Assembly: GCA_004794655.1 (NCBI GenBank)
Contig: SMMW01000046.1
Span: 7,241,501 to 7,305,500 of the forward strand
Source: Marisa cornuarietis
Lineage: Eukaryota; Mollusca; Gastropoda; Architaenioglossa; Ampullariidae
DNA: 64,000 bases
Direction: 5' to 3'
Both the position numbers and the translations under genes were made by a program. The first letter of the stretch is position 1. Each line of letters opens with the position of its first letter. The notes beneath the pieces were generated by a model. That model saw only the letters and a program-made list of their open reading frames with translations, was not told where the DNA came from and made no database searches. Positions 35,701 through 47,700 of this stretch are shown in pieces.

Positions 35701-38700
35701 CACAACAGGTTATGATGTATATCTTTATGTATATGTGTATGTGTTTGTGTGTGGGAATAAAAAAAAAATTAAACGGCAATTAGTGTTAATGAAAAGTATT
35801 TGTAAAAGTAAACTTGTCTTAGTAGCATGGTCAGATTTTGGTTGGATGCCCATCACTCGTTTTGATCCTGTAAAGGTTTAAGAAGTGCTACACAAAGTTG
35901 ATGTTTTAACTTGTAAAGTTTGATATGTATATAAATCATTTTTCTCTGTCGACAGTCTCATTTAATAGCATGACTTATGATCAAGTGAGAAAGATATTCT
36001 TCAACATTGAAGAAAGTGTATGACTGCTTTTATGATTTCTTTAACTCTTATTTATGGTCATTTTTTAAACTTACCTTCTCAAAAAAGTTTTACAAGATAT
36101 TAACAAACTTGCATCACTACAATTTGATGTGATAGAACACAGGGTGTACACTAACCAAGATTGTTGTATTTTATGGTTTATTTTTCGAAACAGATTTACA
36201 GGCTGTAATAGGTCGGGATGCAGAGGGTGATGTCAAGCTTAAAAGGCTGTCACTGGTAAAACCCAAACTAGCTGGTCTGGAGGCCTCGTCTAGTGTACCT
36301 GGGCTTCCTTTTCAGGAGAGACTGGATATGGTAATATAAAAATAACAATCTTATTTCTTTGATAATTTATTATTGGCTGTGTCATATTATTAGCCTCTGA
36401 GAAATCAACTTCAGTACTAATTTGCCAATGGTCCTCCAGTACATGCTTACTCAAAATTTATAATTAACTTAGCACATTCACACATTCTCTACTGATCTTA
36501 TAGTTGTGAACTGGTTGGTCAAAGAATTGATTATTTAATCATTGTCACTGTCAACAAGCCCTGCCAGTGTTTATTCCTAGTCTTTTTTCCTGTTGTGCAT
36601 ATCTTTTACTAATACTATATTTAGTGTAGCTGACACTGATGACACAAATATATCAACTGTGCGCAGATGCTTCAAGAAAAGATAACATTCAGCATCCTTT
36701 AATAGTTTTCTGTTTATTTGTTATTTCCGTTAGGATTGAACTTGGAAAGGGACATGCATGGGTTTTGTTCCCTATTTTCCAGAAGATATCAAACTTTTTA
36801 TATCTGTTTTAGGAACAGGATGTCGAAAAAACAGAAGTACCAGGTCAGCTAATATTCTGGGTTTTATTTTATTTACTTTTCTTTCTACTAGTGATGTCTG
36901 AATATCATTTCTGATGATAAACGGTCATTCAAGAGCATTTTAATTAAAATAACTTGTCAAATTTCATCCAATGTAAACTTTGCTGGCACAGTCAATCACA
37001 AGCATCAAAATTATAATGACAGGAGTAATAAAAATACAGGGGGGGGGGGCACAGACAAAGACAGAGAGATTTCAGTTGATAAGATCATTGTGACGATACA
37101 GCAAGATAAAGACAAAGACATTTCAGTTTATAAGGTCATTGTGATGATGCAGGGAGGTACAAACCAAGATATTTCCATTTAAAAGGTCATTATGAAGATA
37201 TAGGGAGTTGCAGACAAAAAGATTTCAGTTGATAATGTCATTGTGATAATAAAAGGAGGTACAGACAAAAAGACCAAGATATTTCAGTTTATAAGGTCAT
37301 TGTGATGATACAGGGAATTACAGACCAAGATATTTCAGTTGATTAGGCCATTGTGATGATCAGCAGGTCATGGAGATGATGGACTTGGAAGTGATGGCGA
37401 GGAGGAGGAGATAGAGGATCTGGACTTGTATCTGGGTCTAAGAATAGATGAGGTGAGTACTGTAGTGCAAGCATTGTCCCTACCAATCTTAGCAATATCT
37501 TGGATTTTGTATTTTCTTTGCCTTAAAAAACAAATCTCTTTGCACCATTTGACTAATACCTGGTGCTAAGACTTCTCCAATGATGTGTGCAGCGTACGTC
37601 TAGCAATACAAAATAAAATATAGATGTTTATCAGCCAAGTATGTTATTGCTCTTCTTTCTTTGGTACATTTTAGTAAGGACCTTTTTCTGTCCCACATCT
37701 TTACAACGGTTCACAGGTTGCTTCATCATCATTGACTGGTGTTATATACTTTCTTGGTCTCTTTATTTCATGATCCTACCACAGACCTAACTTGTTACCT
37801 TCTTACTTTTCTTTTTTCATTCATTTTGAGATACATGTTCCTCAGATTAAGTTCAAAGATATGAAGCTACATTTTAAAATAAATTTATGATGAGGACATC
37901 TTGGATAGTAATGTTGGTACTGTTATTGTTACAATTTCAACAATGTTTCACAGAAAAATAGTGAAGGCAATGGCTATGTGGTATGTAACATTTTTCACTT
38001 GGCAGTCTGCAAGAAAATGTGCAGTTGCATGGTTTAACATGTGCTCAGAAAACTTGGTAGTGGCAGTCATTGATTACACAACTGGAGTTTCAGAAACAAA
38101 ACACAGAGAGATCAGCTATATTGAGCTGAAGGCACATTTTTATATCAAAGCAACACTTTGTATTTTTATTGTATTGTTTTCCCATACATCCTTGATACTC
38201 AAGTTATGAAAGCAAAATTTTAGTTACTGTGAAGAGAAGAAAAGTGTGTGCTTCCACACCCAACCCACTTAGAGTTACATAAAGGGTAAAGAAGAAATGG
38301 TTTTGGAAAAACTGTTTAAAACACTTGCAGATTTTCTTGCAGACTGATAGCCACTAGCACAGGGGATGTCCAGTTTTAGGCATAAAGTGCTTGACTTTCT
38401 CAGAGTTTTTCAAGCATGTTGCATATTTTAATGAACCTTATTTCATGAAACATTGTATGTTTTAATGAAAGGTCAAACTTAAACAATTTAACTCTTTTTT
38501 TGTAAAAGGCTTTGATCACTTTTTCATGGACATCTCCTATACTTTGGGCTTTTCGTTTCCTGCATCTGTTTTGAAAATCCATCTTTGTGGCATTCCATGT
38601 GAATGAAATCATGTACTAATCAATTCCTCTTCCATCCTTGTGCTCATGGTACCTCTCTTTTTCCTTTCCCAGGATTGAAATTATTACATTTAATAGCTAA

Positions 38701-41700
38701 TGCAGTTAATGAGAAATAGAATGGTCAGCAGGTGTCACTTGGTCAGTTTTTAAGTCAGATAAGTACAGATTTTTAAAATACTTACATAGGTCTATAGACT
38801 TTTTAAGGTATTGAAATACTTATAGGTTTTTAGTCTTCTAATGTACTAAAATGGCATGGTAGATAATTTGCAGTCTCATAAGTCATTTAAGGCACATGCT
38901 TCTAACTGATTTTAAAATTTGCTTCACCTTTTTGATAAAAATACCGAATTCTTTTGCTTTAATACATTTTAGACATATATAACAATGTTACGTATTGTGC
39001 TTTTGATCTACATATATAACAATGTTACGTATTGTGCTTTTGATCTACATGTGTACATACTAAGATTTGAGGAGCTCGATCGAGGGGAGAGAACGTTTCA
39101 TATGTCATGACTTAAGAATACAAATGAATCAAGATCCATACTTGCAACAAGTTATGAAACCATAATGAAATATCTGTTGTGAAGGATATCACTGAGTGGA
39201 TTTCTTAAAAATCAACACAAAAGTTGCTGCCTGAGGGTAATTGTGACTGTGTGTGTATGTGAGAGTGAGTGGGTGAGAGAGAAAGAGTATGTATGCATGA
39301 CTATAAAAAGTAGAAACTTGCATTTTTATATCTGATAGTTTTGCAAAGGGGGTATTTTGTAAGCCGCACAACTTGTGTGTAAAGTGTGTTTTCAGCAGTG
39401 CAGTACAGTACATTGTTTAAAACAGTTAAATAAACAAATTCATGCCTGCGTACTTGTGTACTTCCTTGATTAGCTGATAGATTAACTGATCAATGAGCTG
39501 TTTTCAGTTTTTAATGATAAAGTTTCTTGGGGTCTCTTTTTTTAGTACATCTTGCATCTAACTGAATGCAGATGTTAAAATCTGTGAGTTACGTATGTTC
39601 TTGTTTAAATTTCTTGCATGTTTTTCAACTTTAACATAATTTTCCAAACCATTCACATCAGTATACTGCCTGTAATCATATGCTTTATCATATTATAGTC
39701 ATTCACATCAGTATCAGCACTACAGTGATCATCACCATTGTCATCACTGTCATCCTCCTGAGTAATATTTCACCTACAACTACTCATACTACTATGCTCT
39801 TATCTGCAACTCATATATGTATTGCTTTTGTTACCAGTTGTGTTGACTTTACTGGAACAGCTAACAGCGTGAAAAACAATTGGTGAACACTGTGCATAGG
39901 AGCAATACAAAAGCTGTGCATAAACAGCTTTTTCTTGATTTGTCAATGGCAGCTTCAGCACGGCTGAAAGTTATATTTTATTTTATATTTTTGGAGATTT
40001 ACTAGTGTTCCTTTTCCTGCTGTATTAAAAGTGCATGAGGTCTGTGGAACCAGAGAGCTATAAATAGATACTCTCAGGCACAATTAACAACAGGAGTGAG
40101 CAAGCAGAAACATCTTCACCTACCAGCGATGCATGGTGCACTGTTAACTTTCCTCAGCACAGTAGTTAAAAAATGTTTGTGGGCTTAAGCTGGTAATGAT
40201 GTAGTTCTGTGTGCATCATTTAACCTGATAAGTTGAAACATACCACAGTAAAGATAATGTGGTAGTATGGCTCAATAAGGAATAATGATATTTGTGTTAC
40301 AGAACATTATGCAGCTTTAAGCTTGCTAGTAGGCTGTGTAGTCCTGAAAATTTAGTTTTCATGCTGTATTATTGCCTTTAGTTTACGTATACTTTTGACA
40401 CTAGTCTCTTGCACTGGAGAGCTATATTTTTAAGATCGTTATGTTTAGGATCTGAGGGACACAAATCAGTATGTGAAGAGCGAGCTGGATGCCCTGGAGC
40501 ATGAGCAACTGCAGATAGATAACGCCGCTGCAGAACTGGAGCAAAAGTTGCGTCGAGTCATGAGTAAAGGTGTGTAAGTACTTTGGGTAGGACCATTTTT
40601 TAGGTTCTACTATCAGATCCTTGGGGAAGCAGATCATCAAATTGCTAGAGCACTGGCATGTTCAAACTCAGAGGTACATAAATTTGATACCCTTATGTTG
40701 CAGCAAACTTACCCCAGTTGAACTAGGAATGGGTATATACCTGACTCACTAAGGGGTTGGAGATAGTAAGTCAGCAAAAGGTTAGGGAATGCCTTAACCT
40801 AGTGGATCCATGCTAATTAGACAGTAGTTTATCAATTTTTGGCTTGAACCTTTGTGAACTTCATGTAGGATATTTGTTCTGTTTGGGTTTCTGGGGGTTT
40901 CATTGCTTTGTGTTGTATGGCCATTTTATTTCTGAAAAACTATTTGCATAGGCTTATTAGATAACATAAATAGATGTGTGTAACATGATTTTTAATAGTA
41001 TTTACTTTAAAAGAACAAATTATTTATAATGGTGAAATTGTACTTGTCTTGGAAGTCTATGAAAAGTCATGCTTCTTCTGATAAGACTTTGCAGTAAGTG
41101 TATGAAGGTGGTGGTGGGTAGGGGAAAATAATATTTCATTTCAAGCTGATCACTGATGCTTACAGTGCTAAAATCATTACAGTCCAGTGTGTGTTTAGGT
41201 TACATTACCAGGATGTAATGTCATATGCATGAAATTGCTCAAATTTAAATTTTGATTCTTGTGTTGTTAAGAATGTAGTCAGCAGTTTTTCACATGCATT
41301 CCTATCCAGGGAAGAACAAGGCGCTGGAAGAGAAGCTGATGCATGAGTGGTTCATGCTGGTCAACAAGAAGAATGCGCTAATCCGCCGACAGATGCAGCT
41401 GAACATTCTGTGAGTAAGCTTGTCCTTTCTGTGGAGTCTGCCTGTATATGGTATCACTTGGGCCAGAACAAACTAAACATGGCATTCCAAATCGACATAT
41501 CTTTTTATTTTATTCTAGCACCTATTTTTTGGAATACTGTCAGTATAGTGATCTTGCCCATAAGCTGAGATATTGCGCTAAATAATAATGATGATGATGA
41601 TTGACAGTAGCTGTGTGACCTAGCGAATACCAACTTAAGATCTAAATAATAATGATGCTAATTAACAGTAGTAGCATGACCAGATAAATACCATCTTAAG

Positions 41701-44700
41701 ATATAAATAATGAGGGTGATTATGAAAATTGACTGTAGTTATGCAGCAAAGTGAATTCCAGATTAAAGTGTAGGCGTCAAGAAGCGTGAAAAAATGGTAA
41801 AATTATGGAGCTTGTTCTAACCACCTTCATTCTCATCTCATGGATCAGTAGAGTAATATAACATAAATTGTTAACAAAGAGCTTTCTGGTATCTTCTGTT
41901 TTTTAACTGACTTTGACATAAGCGGAATGTGACTAAAGTAAAGATCAAAACTTGGTAATGAAACATGTATATAGCAAGAAAAGAAAACTAATCAGCTCCC
42001 TGTTAGTTTTATAGGATACTCAGTTAAGAAAAGGTGATTTTTGAAATATATTATTTCATTAAAAAAATTCTCGAAAACGCATATTCTATGAATTTTATCA
42101 CAGGCATGAGAAGTATAAATTAATTTGAAAGAAAAGAGAGCCGGTAAAGTCACTGTACAGATTCCTACAAAATTGTACGCAGCACCCTTAGTTGAAAGGG
42201 AGGTAATGTCGCTGAAGGGACAAAAGCTGTAGAAATGTTGTGATTCATGGCTAGTTCCCTTCAATTGAACGCTGTGTGCTCTCTTCATCCGGCGTTTCGA
42301 CTCTATTCGTGTCTGTTAGGGTACGCGTGTGAATTTTTGAATGCGTGCTTATGACTGACACTGCGCACGAAACATCCATTTTGTTTGGTGTTTGCTTTTT
42401 GTTCTGGTCATTCAGTCCTGTCTCAGGCTGAAAGACGAGTGTCTTGAATGTCCTTGTTGTAAGCCCTAGAGTGCGTACCAGGTATGTGGAGTGTCAGCAG
42501 CCACTCAAAGTGAAGTATTCGCCGAGCACAATAGCATAGCGCATTACGGTGCGAGACGAGTGTCTAAACGGCTTCCGATAGCCATGAATAAAGATTGACC
42601 ACATCGAGAAAAACTGGCGGCAACAAAATGTTAAGAAAGACTCTGCAGCTTAGTCAGAACCCCGTCGTAAGTCGTAGTCAAAACCCAGGAAATGGTGATA
42701 TCACCACATGGATACAAAGACTGAAAGACGAGAGTGCATGTTTGATATCACCACATGGATACAAAGACTGAAAGACGAGAGTGCATGTTTGTGTGACACG
42801 TCGCCAGACCCGCTTCCTATAATTTATGTCTACCTCGGACACCGTTGAGCACAACGTTCGGTCGCATTGCTATCCGTGTCACTTCCTTCGCGTCCTGCTA
42901 TCAACACTAACACAGCGTTTATTGTACCTCGAGTATTGAACTTTCGTAACGAACTACTCTTATAGCGGTCACATAGGCGCTTCCTCCTGGCTCCAAAGGC
43001 CGGCAGGTTTTGTTTCCATAACCCCCTCCCTCAACCCCTGGAAACACCCTAAGAAGGGAACAGCGTTGCCTTGTGACAAATTTTGGTTTTCTATCAGGCT
43101 GGTCGTTTTATTTTGTCACATGGGAGAGAGGGGGAGGGGGCATTATCATGTCTTTTCTCCAAGCAGCTGGACAGTAAGTCGCTGCATCAATATTGAATCA
43201 GTCGATCCGAGCAAGATCTGCTGAGAAGAGAACAAGATTGCTGGTCTGTGGAATTGGGAAGTTCGGAGGAGGGGGGGGGCGTGAGAGACATGAGAGCAAA
43301 GTGACGAGGGCTGGAGTCGGCCTGGATTGAGAGAACGGACATTGAAGTCCACAGACATTCCTGCAACGGTATGTTTTTACCAAACACACACAGCGAACGA
43401 ATCCTTGTGACTTTTGTTTTTCGCTTAGGTCTCTCTCTCTTTTTATTCTTTATTTCGCATGTTCTCTCTTCTCTTTTTTCCCACCCTCTCACTCTCTTTT
43501 AAGTTTTCGAGTGGAGAAAAAAATCAATATTAATTTACTGCACAGCACCTAAGCTGTTAATTTAGCTCGCTCCTCTCTTGCTGCCGACCGGCGATGGCAT
43601 TACAGGCCGGCGGGTGTCCGATCTGAGGAGAGAATAGCGGTCCGCGATGCCTCCCGTGCCTAGATACACATCGGCAGCAGCTTATCCCCCGGCCACTTCA
43701 TTTTCCGGCACGGCCAAATCCCGCCCGTGATCAAGGGCACTTGAGGCGCAGTGTTGTCCCGCCCGTAGTTGATGGGAGTTTACGGCAAGAATGTGATGAT
43801 GATTAATCAACACCCGTCTAATTTGCCTGTGAGTGAGATGCTGTCGTCAAAAGGTGCTGCCTGCCAATCAGGCTCTTAAAGCGCGGTGTTCGGGGGTGGG
43901 GCTGAGGTATGGGTGAGTTGGGAGGGAGGCTCTGTCCAGTATTCTCCTTGCTTTTTTTTTTTTTTTTTGGACCGGCTTTTGGCCTCCTTTCTCCGCGACC
44001 ACCCATCCTCTTCATGGCTTGCAACGTCACCTTGAAGACTCCCCCATGGGTCCAGGCTAACGTCAGTAGTTGATGGCTCACCATTGTACACACACACACA
44101 CACACCCGCGCGCGCGCACCCACACACACACACAAGAACAGAAATTACTCTTCCCCCCAGGTTCCCAGCAGTTTCTCCCTCCACCCAACCATCTGTTTCT
44201 TTCTTCCAGTTCCTGTCGACTTTCCTGTCAGCGTTGTAGAAGGCGCCAATGACTTCGGCTCTAATTAGCTTGCGCTGGGTTTGACAAAATCTGCGGCTTA
44301 GTGTCGGTCAAGTGCGAGTCTTTGGGTTGAGATACGATTGTCTTACGAGAAGAGCGCGGCCCGTGGTTGCGCCATTGATGTTGGCCGCAGTGCCTGCCGT
44401 CGGTGCTATTAAACCACTTGAGTTCTGAAGGAATTCTCAGCTCAGCCTTTTCCCCAACCCTCCTTACTTTGTGTCAGCCCGTCCATGGTGGTTGAGCCTC
44501 CATCCCTCCTCAACCCCATCTGATTGCTGTCACGCCATTTTCTTCTGCTGCCTTCGTGTATTACGTTAGAGTCGCCCGGTGGTGGGCCACAACAGGTGTG
44601 TGGGTGCGTGCATGCGTGCGTGTTGTGTGCATGTTTGGATGCACACGTGAATTTGTTCATCTGTTATGGTGCATTTTACTCTTCACATACAAGATCATAA

Positions 44701-47700
44701 ATGTATCCTCTTCTAGTGTGCTCCCTCTCTCTCTCTGTGATTGTTGGAAAACCACAGCTGCTATCGAGTGAAAGCGGGAAGCATGCAGAAGAAACTCTTG
44801 GAAGAATTATGAAGACCGCTGTCCAGAAGAAAACGCTAATGATCCGCTGACCACTCGGGGTCAGGGTCTGCAAGGAAGACGCAGAGCATATTTACCTGGC
44901 GGATGAAAACTGCTTCAGACACGTCGATTGAAATATCTGGCCGTGTGTGCAGAATTTTCCCTGCTCCACTGTGCCTCGCACCCCCCTCCCTCAGCTGTAA
45001 ATCACTGGCTTGTCCATTTTTTTTTTTTTGGCCTTTCTCATAGTTCTTGAGGAGGCTGGCATCGGGAGCACCAACCCCACACATTCCTTCCTTTATGCTC
45101 TTTATGGCGGGAGCAGGTCATATGAAGCACGTACTGCTTGACCCTCGTGACCTCGTCTTGTTCAAAGTCCACACTCGTTGGCAGCTTTGATTCCTTCTGT
45201 TCATCTAGACGCCAGTTTCAGTTTCGTGTGGGGTATAAACACAAGATTTAAAATGATTTTGTTCCCTTTTTAGTGATGGATTTTGCAACATTTTGTCTTT
45301 CACGAAGGTACACTTGATTCAAGGTCGCGCTTACGTCGTCAAGGCTACAGTCATTGGAAGAACTGGGACCAAATGTTAATCAGGCGTGGCCAGGGACTTT
45401 TGGTGACGTTACGGCGTTGACCTTTTTCTCTGCTTCTCAAGAGCAGAAGGAGGCCATTCACTTAGATCATAGGAAATATTATAATATACTAAGTTCCCCT
45501 AGTCATTTTGATAAGAAATGTAGACATTAAAACTCAAAAGATTCGTCATGAAAATTCATTGTGTGCCTGAACGAAAACTATAGGATGTAAAAAATCGCTT
45601 TTTGAAAATATACTTAGATTTACTCCTCCACCAAAACACAATTAGCGTTGGCTTATAGGCTTAGGTAGAATAAAAGCACATCCTTTTGTACGTCTTGCAG
45701 GTATCACTCCTGGAGACTTGGTTCTTGCAGTACCTAAACATGCATGCAGCATCTTGTGACTACCTATTTTCTATGGCGGTCCTAGTCTCGATAAACGGGT
45801 GTTCTTGAAAGAGAGTATCGATATAGTGTAAGCCGACACATACTCTTGCAAGGACAAAACGGACATTTTACGCGCTTCCTGGAAACCTGAAGGCAGCTGT
45901 TTCAAAGCGGGCGTTTATTTCACAGAGTTGCTGTTCAAATACTTTTTTTTTTGAGGGGGAAGGCGGTGGTGTTTTTGGATGGTTTCAACAGTTTCCATAA
46001 TCCACAAATCCATATTGTGTTGGGTGCTATTTTTTCTTTTTCTTCCTGGAGCAGATGACGGATAAAGAAGACGCGTTAGAAGAGATGAGGACAGGACAAG
46101 ACACCGGCCATCTTGTAGCTTTCCCACCGCTGTAATTGTTTTTTGTGTTGACAGAATTCCGCTGTGGAGCGGGCTACGCCGAATTTGATCACGGGGAGGC
46201 AGTCATTAGTCAGGAGGCTGAAGATGGGCAGGCACGAGGCTCACCAGCCTCCCCCATGCCCGGCCATGGCCAGCTCAGCTTTGCCAGGCTCCGCACCCAG
46301 ATTTTTGGTTACACTTTTATAATTTGCTCCACCCGGCTCTGGTTTCCGTTGCGTTGACACAGTTGGCCCTTCTCTCATTGATCCGGGGCCAGATTTCTCA
46401 GCGAGCCCATTTGTTGTTCCGCTTCGATTTTATCGATAAACCCCCTCCCCCTTCACACACAATGAGCAGGGCCTTGCCACAAGCCGCAAGCCATTGTAAA
46501 GAGGGTCGAAGGGAAAAGAGTGCGAGGGACTTGAGAGAAAATGAAAGGCAACCGCACAGGGAGCGAGAAACAGTCTGCTTGACTCACACAGGAGTTGTCG
46601 AACGTGGTGGCGGACTTTTTGTTTCTGCCTTTTCTTCCGAAGAGGCCTGGCATTGTCGCCTGGCGTTTGGTTACACGTCTGGTGGCGTGCGCCTTGGTGC
46701 GCTGTTATTCTTCCCTGCTGAAGACAAAATAATTGCAAATGAAGTGGTTTTCTGGCTGAAAAAACACCATTGGCAAAGTGGCGATCAAAACCAAATATTA
46801 ATATCGGCTTGTTAATTATTTTGGTCATCGTAACGTTTGCGGGCGAGGAATCAGTTCCCCACCCCAATTCGCTACCCACCCATCCCCCAACACCCATCTG
46901 CGTTTCATGCAAACGTCAAACAGAGGCGCGGTGGCTATATTTTCAGATTGCTATCGTTGTTCTACCTTTTTACGCCTTTCCGAACCTATTTGCTGAAAGT
47001 TCGATACGACTTCAACAATAACTTAGCTTACAATTATTTTCGCTGAAAACTACAGATTTGCTTTCTGCCTACTCTTCCAGACAGATAAATATTCGGCGTT
47101 TTCTCGTTGGCACAGGAAGAATAAAAGCACCTTCATTTGTACTTGCCTCACTATCACATTTTACTGACGGTTCTAGCAGATAACAATGCGCCTAGTGTGC
47201 AGTGATTGTGTCAGGCATCGTGTTCTACGTTTATGATTGCCTCATTGCCAGACTATTCATGTATAGGCCGAATGTTAACTCTGAAGAGTGCGCAGGCACG
47301 AACCACAACGGCGGCGATGTATAGTGAATTAAAGAGCTCTGAATGAAGAGTTCAGCCAGTCCCAGTGTGAGACAGCATACACCATTGTCACTGACAATTA
47401 TAGGACTTGACTGTGGACTTTACATCACGACTGGTAGCAGCTGAAAACCGAGGTTGCACGCGTCTGAATGAAACGAGAATTGTACTGTGAAAAGAAAGCG
47501 CCAGGTAGTTGAGAAAGTCTCGGAAAGTCTTCGCCACGTGTGGTCCATCTCTCTCCCCTCCCCCGCTCTCTCTCTCTCTACCGATCTCTGCATCAAACAC
47601 ATGTACGTCGACCTCCATTGGGTGGATGAAGATTTGCTGTCTTCCTGCGTTCAGTGGCGAGAGTATAGGAAAGCCTTTTTGTGGAGCACGTGCAATAGAT

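Noticed and set aside
43135..43500. Minus-strand frames at 43.1-43.5 kb as an upstream exon
   Set aside because: CT/GA-rich low complexity, no ATG or splice context consistent with a transcript.
46324..46912. Long open frames on both strands at 46.3-46.9 kb as a gene
   Set aside because: Overlapping opposite frames in GC-rich intron, no splice-consistent structure, no protein motif, and Cys/Arg/His-rich composition typical of chance.
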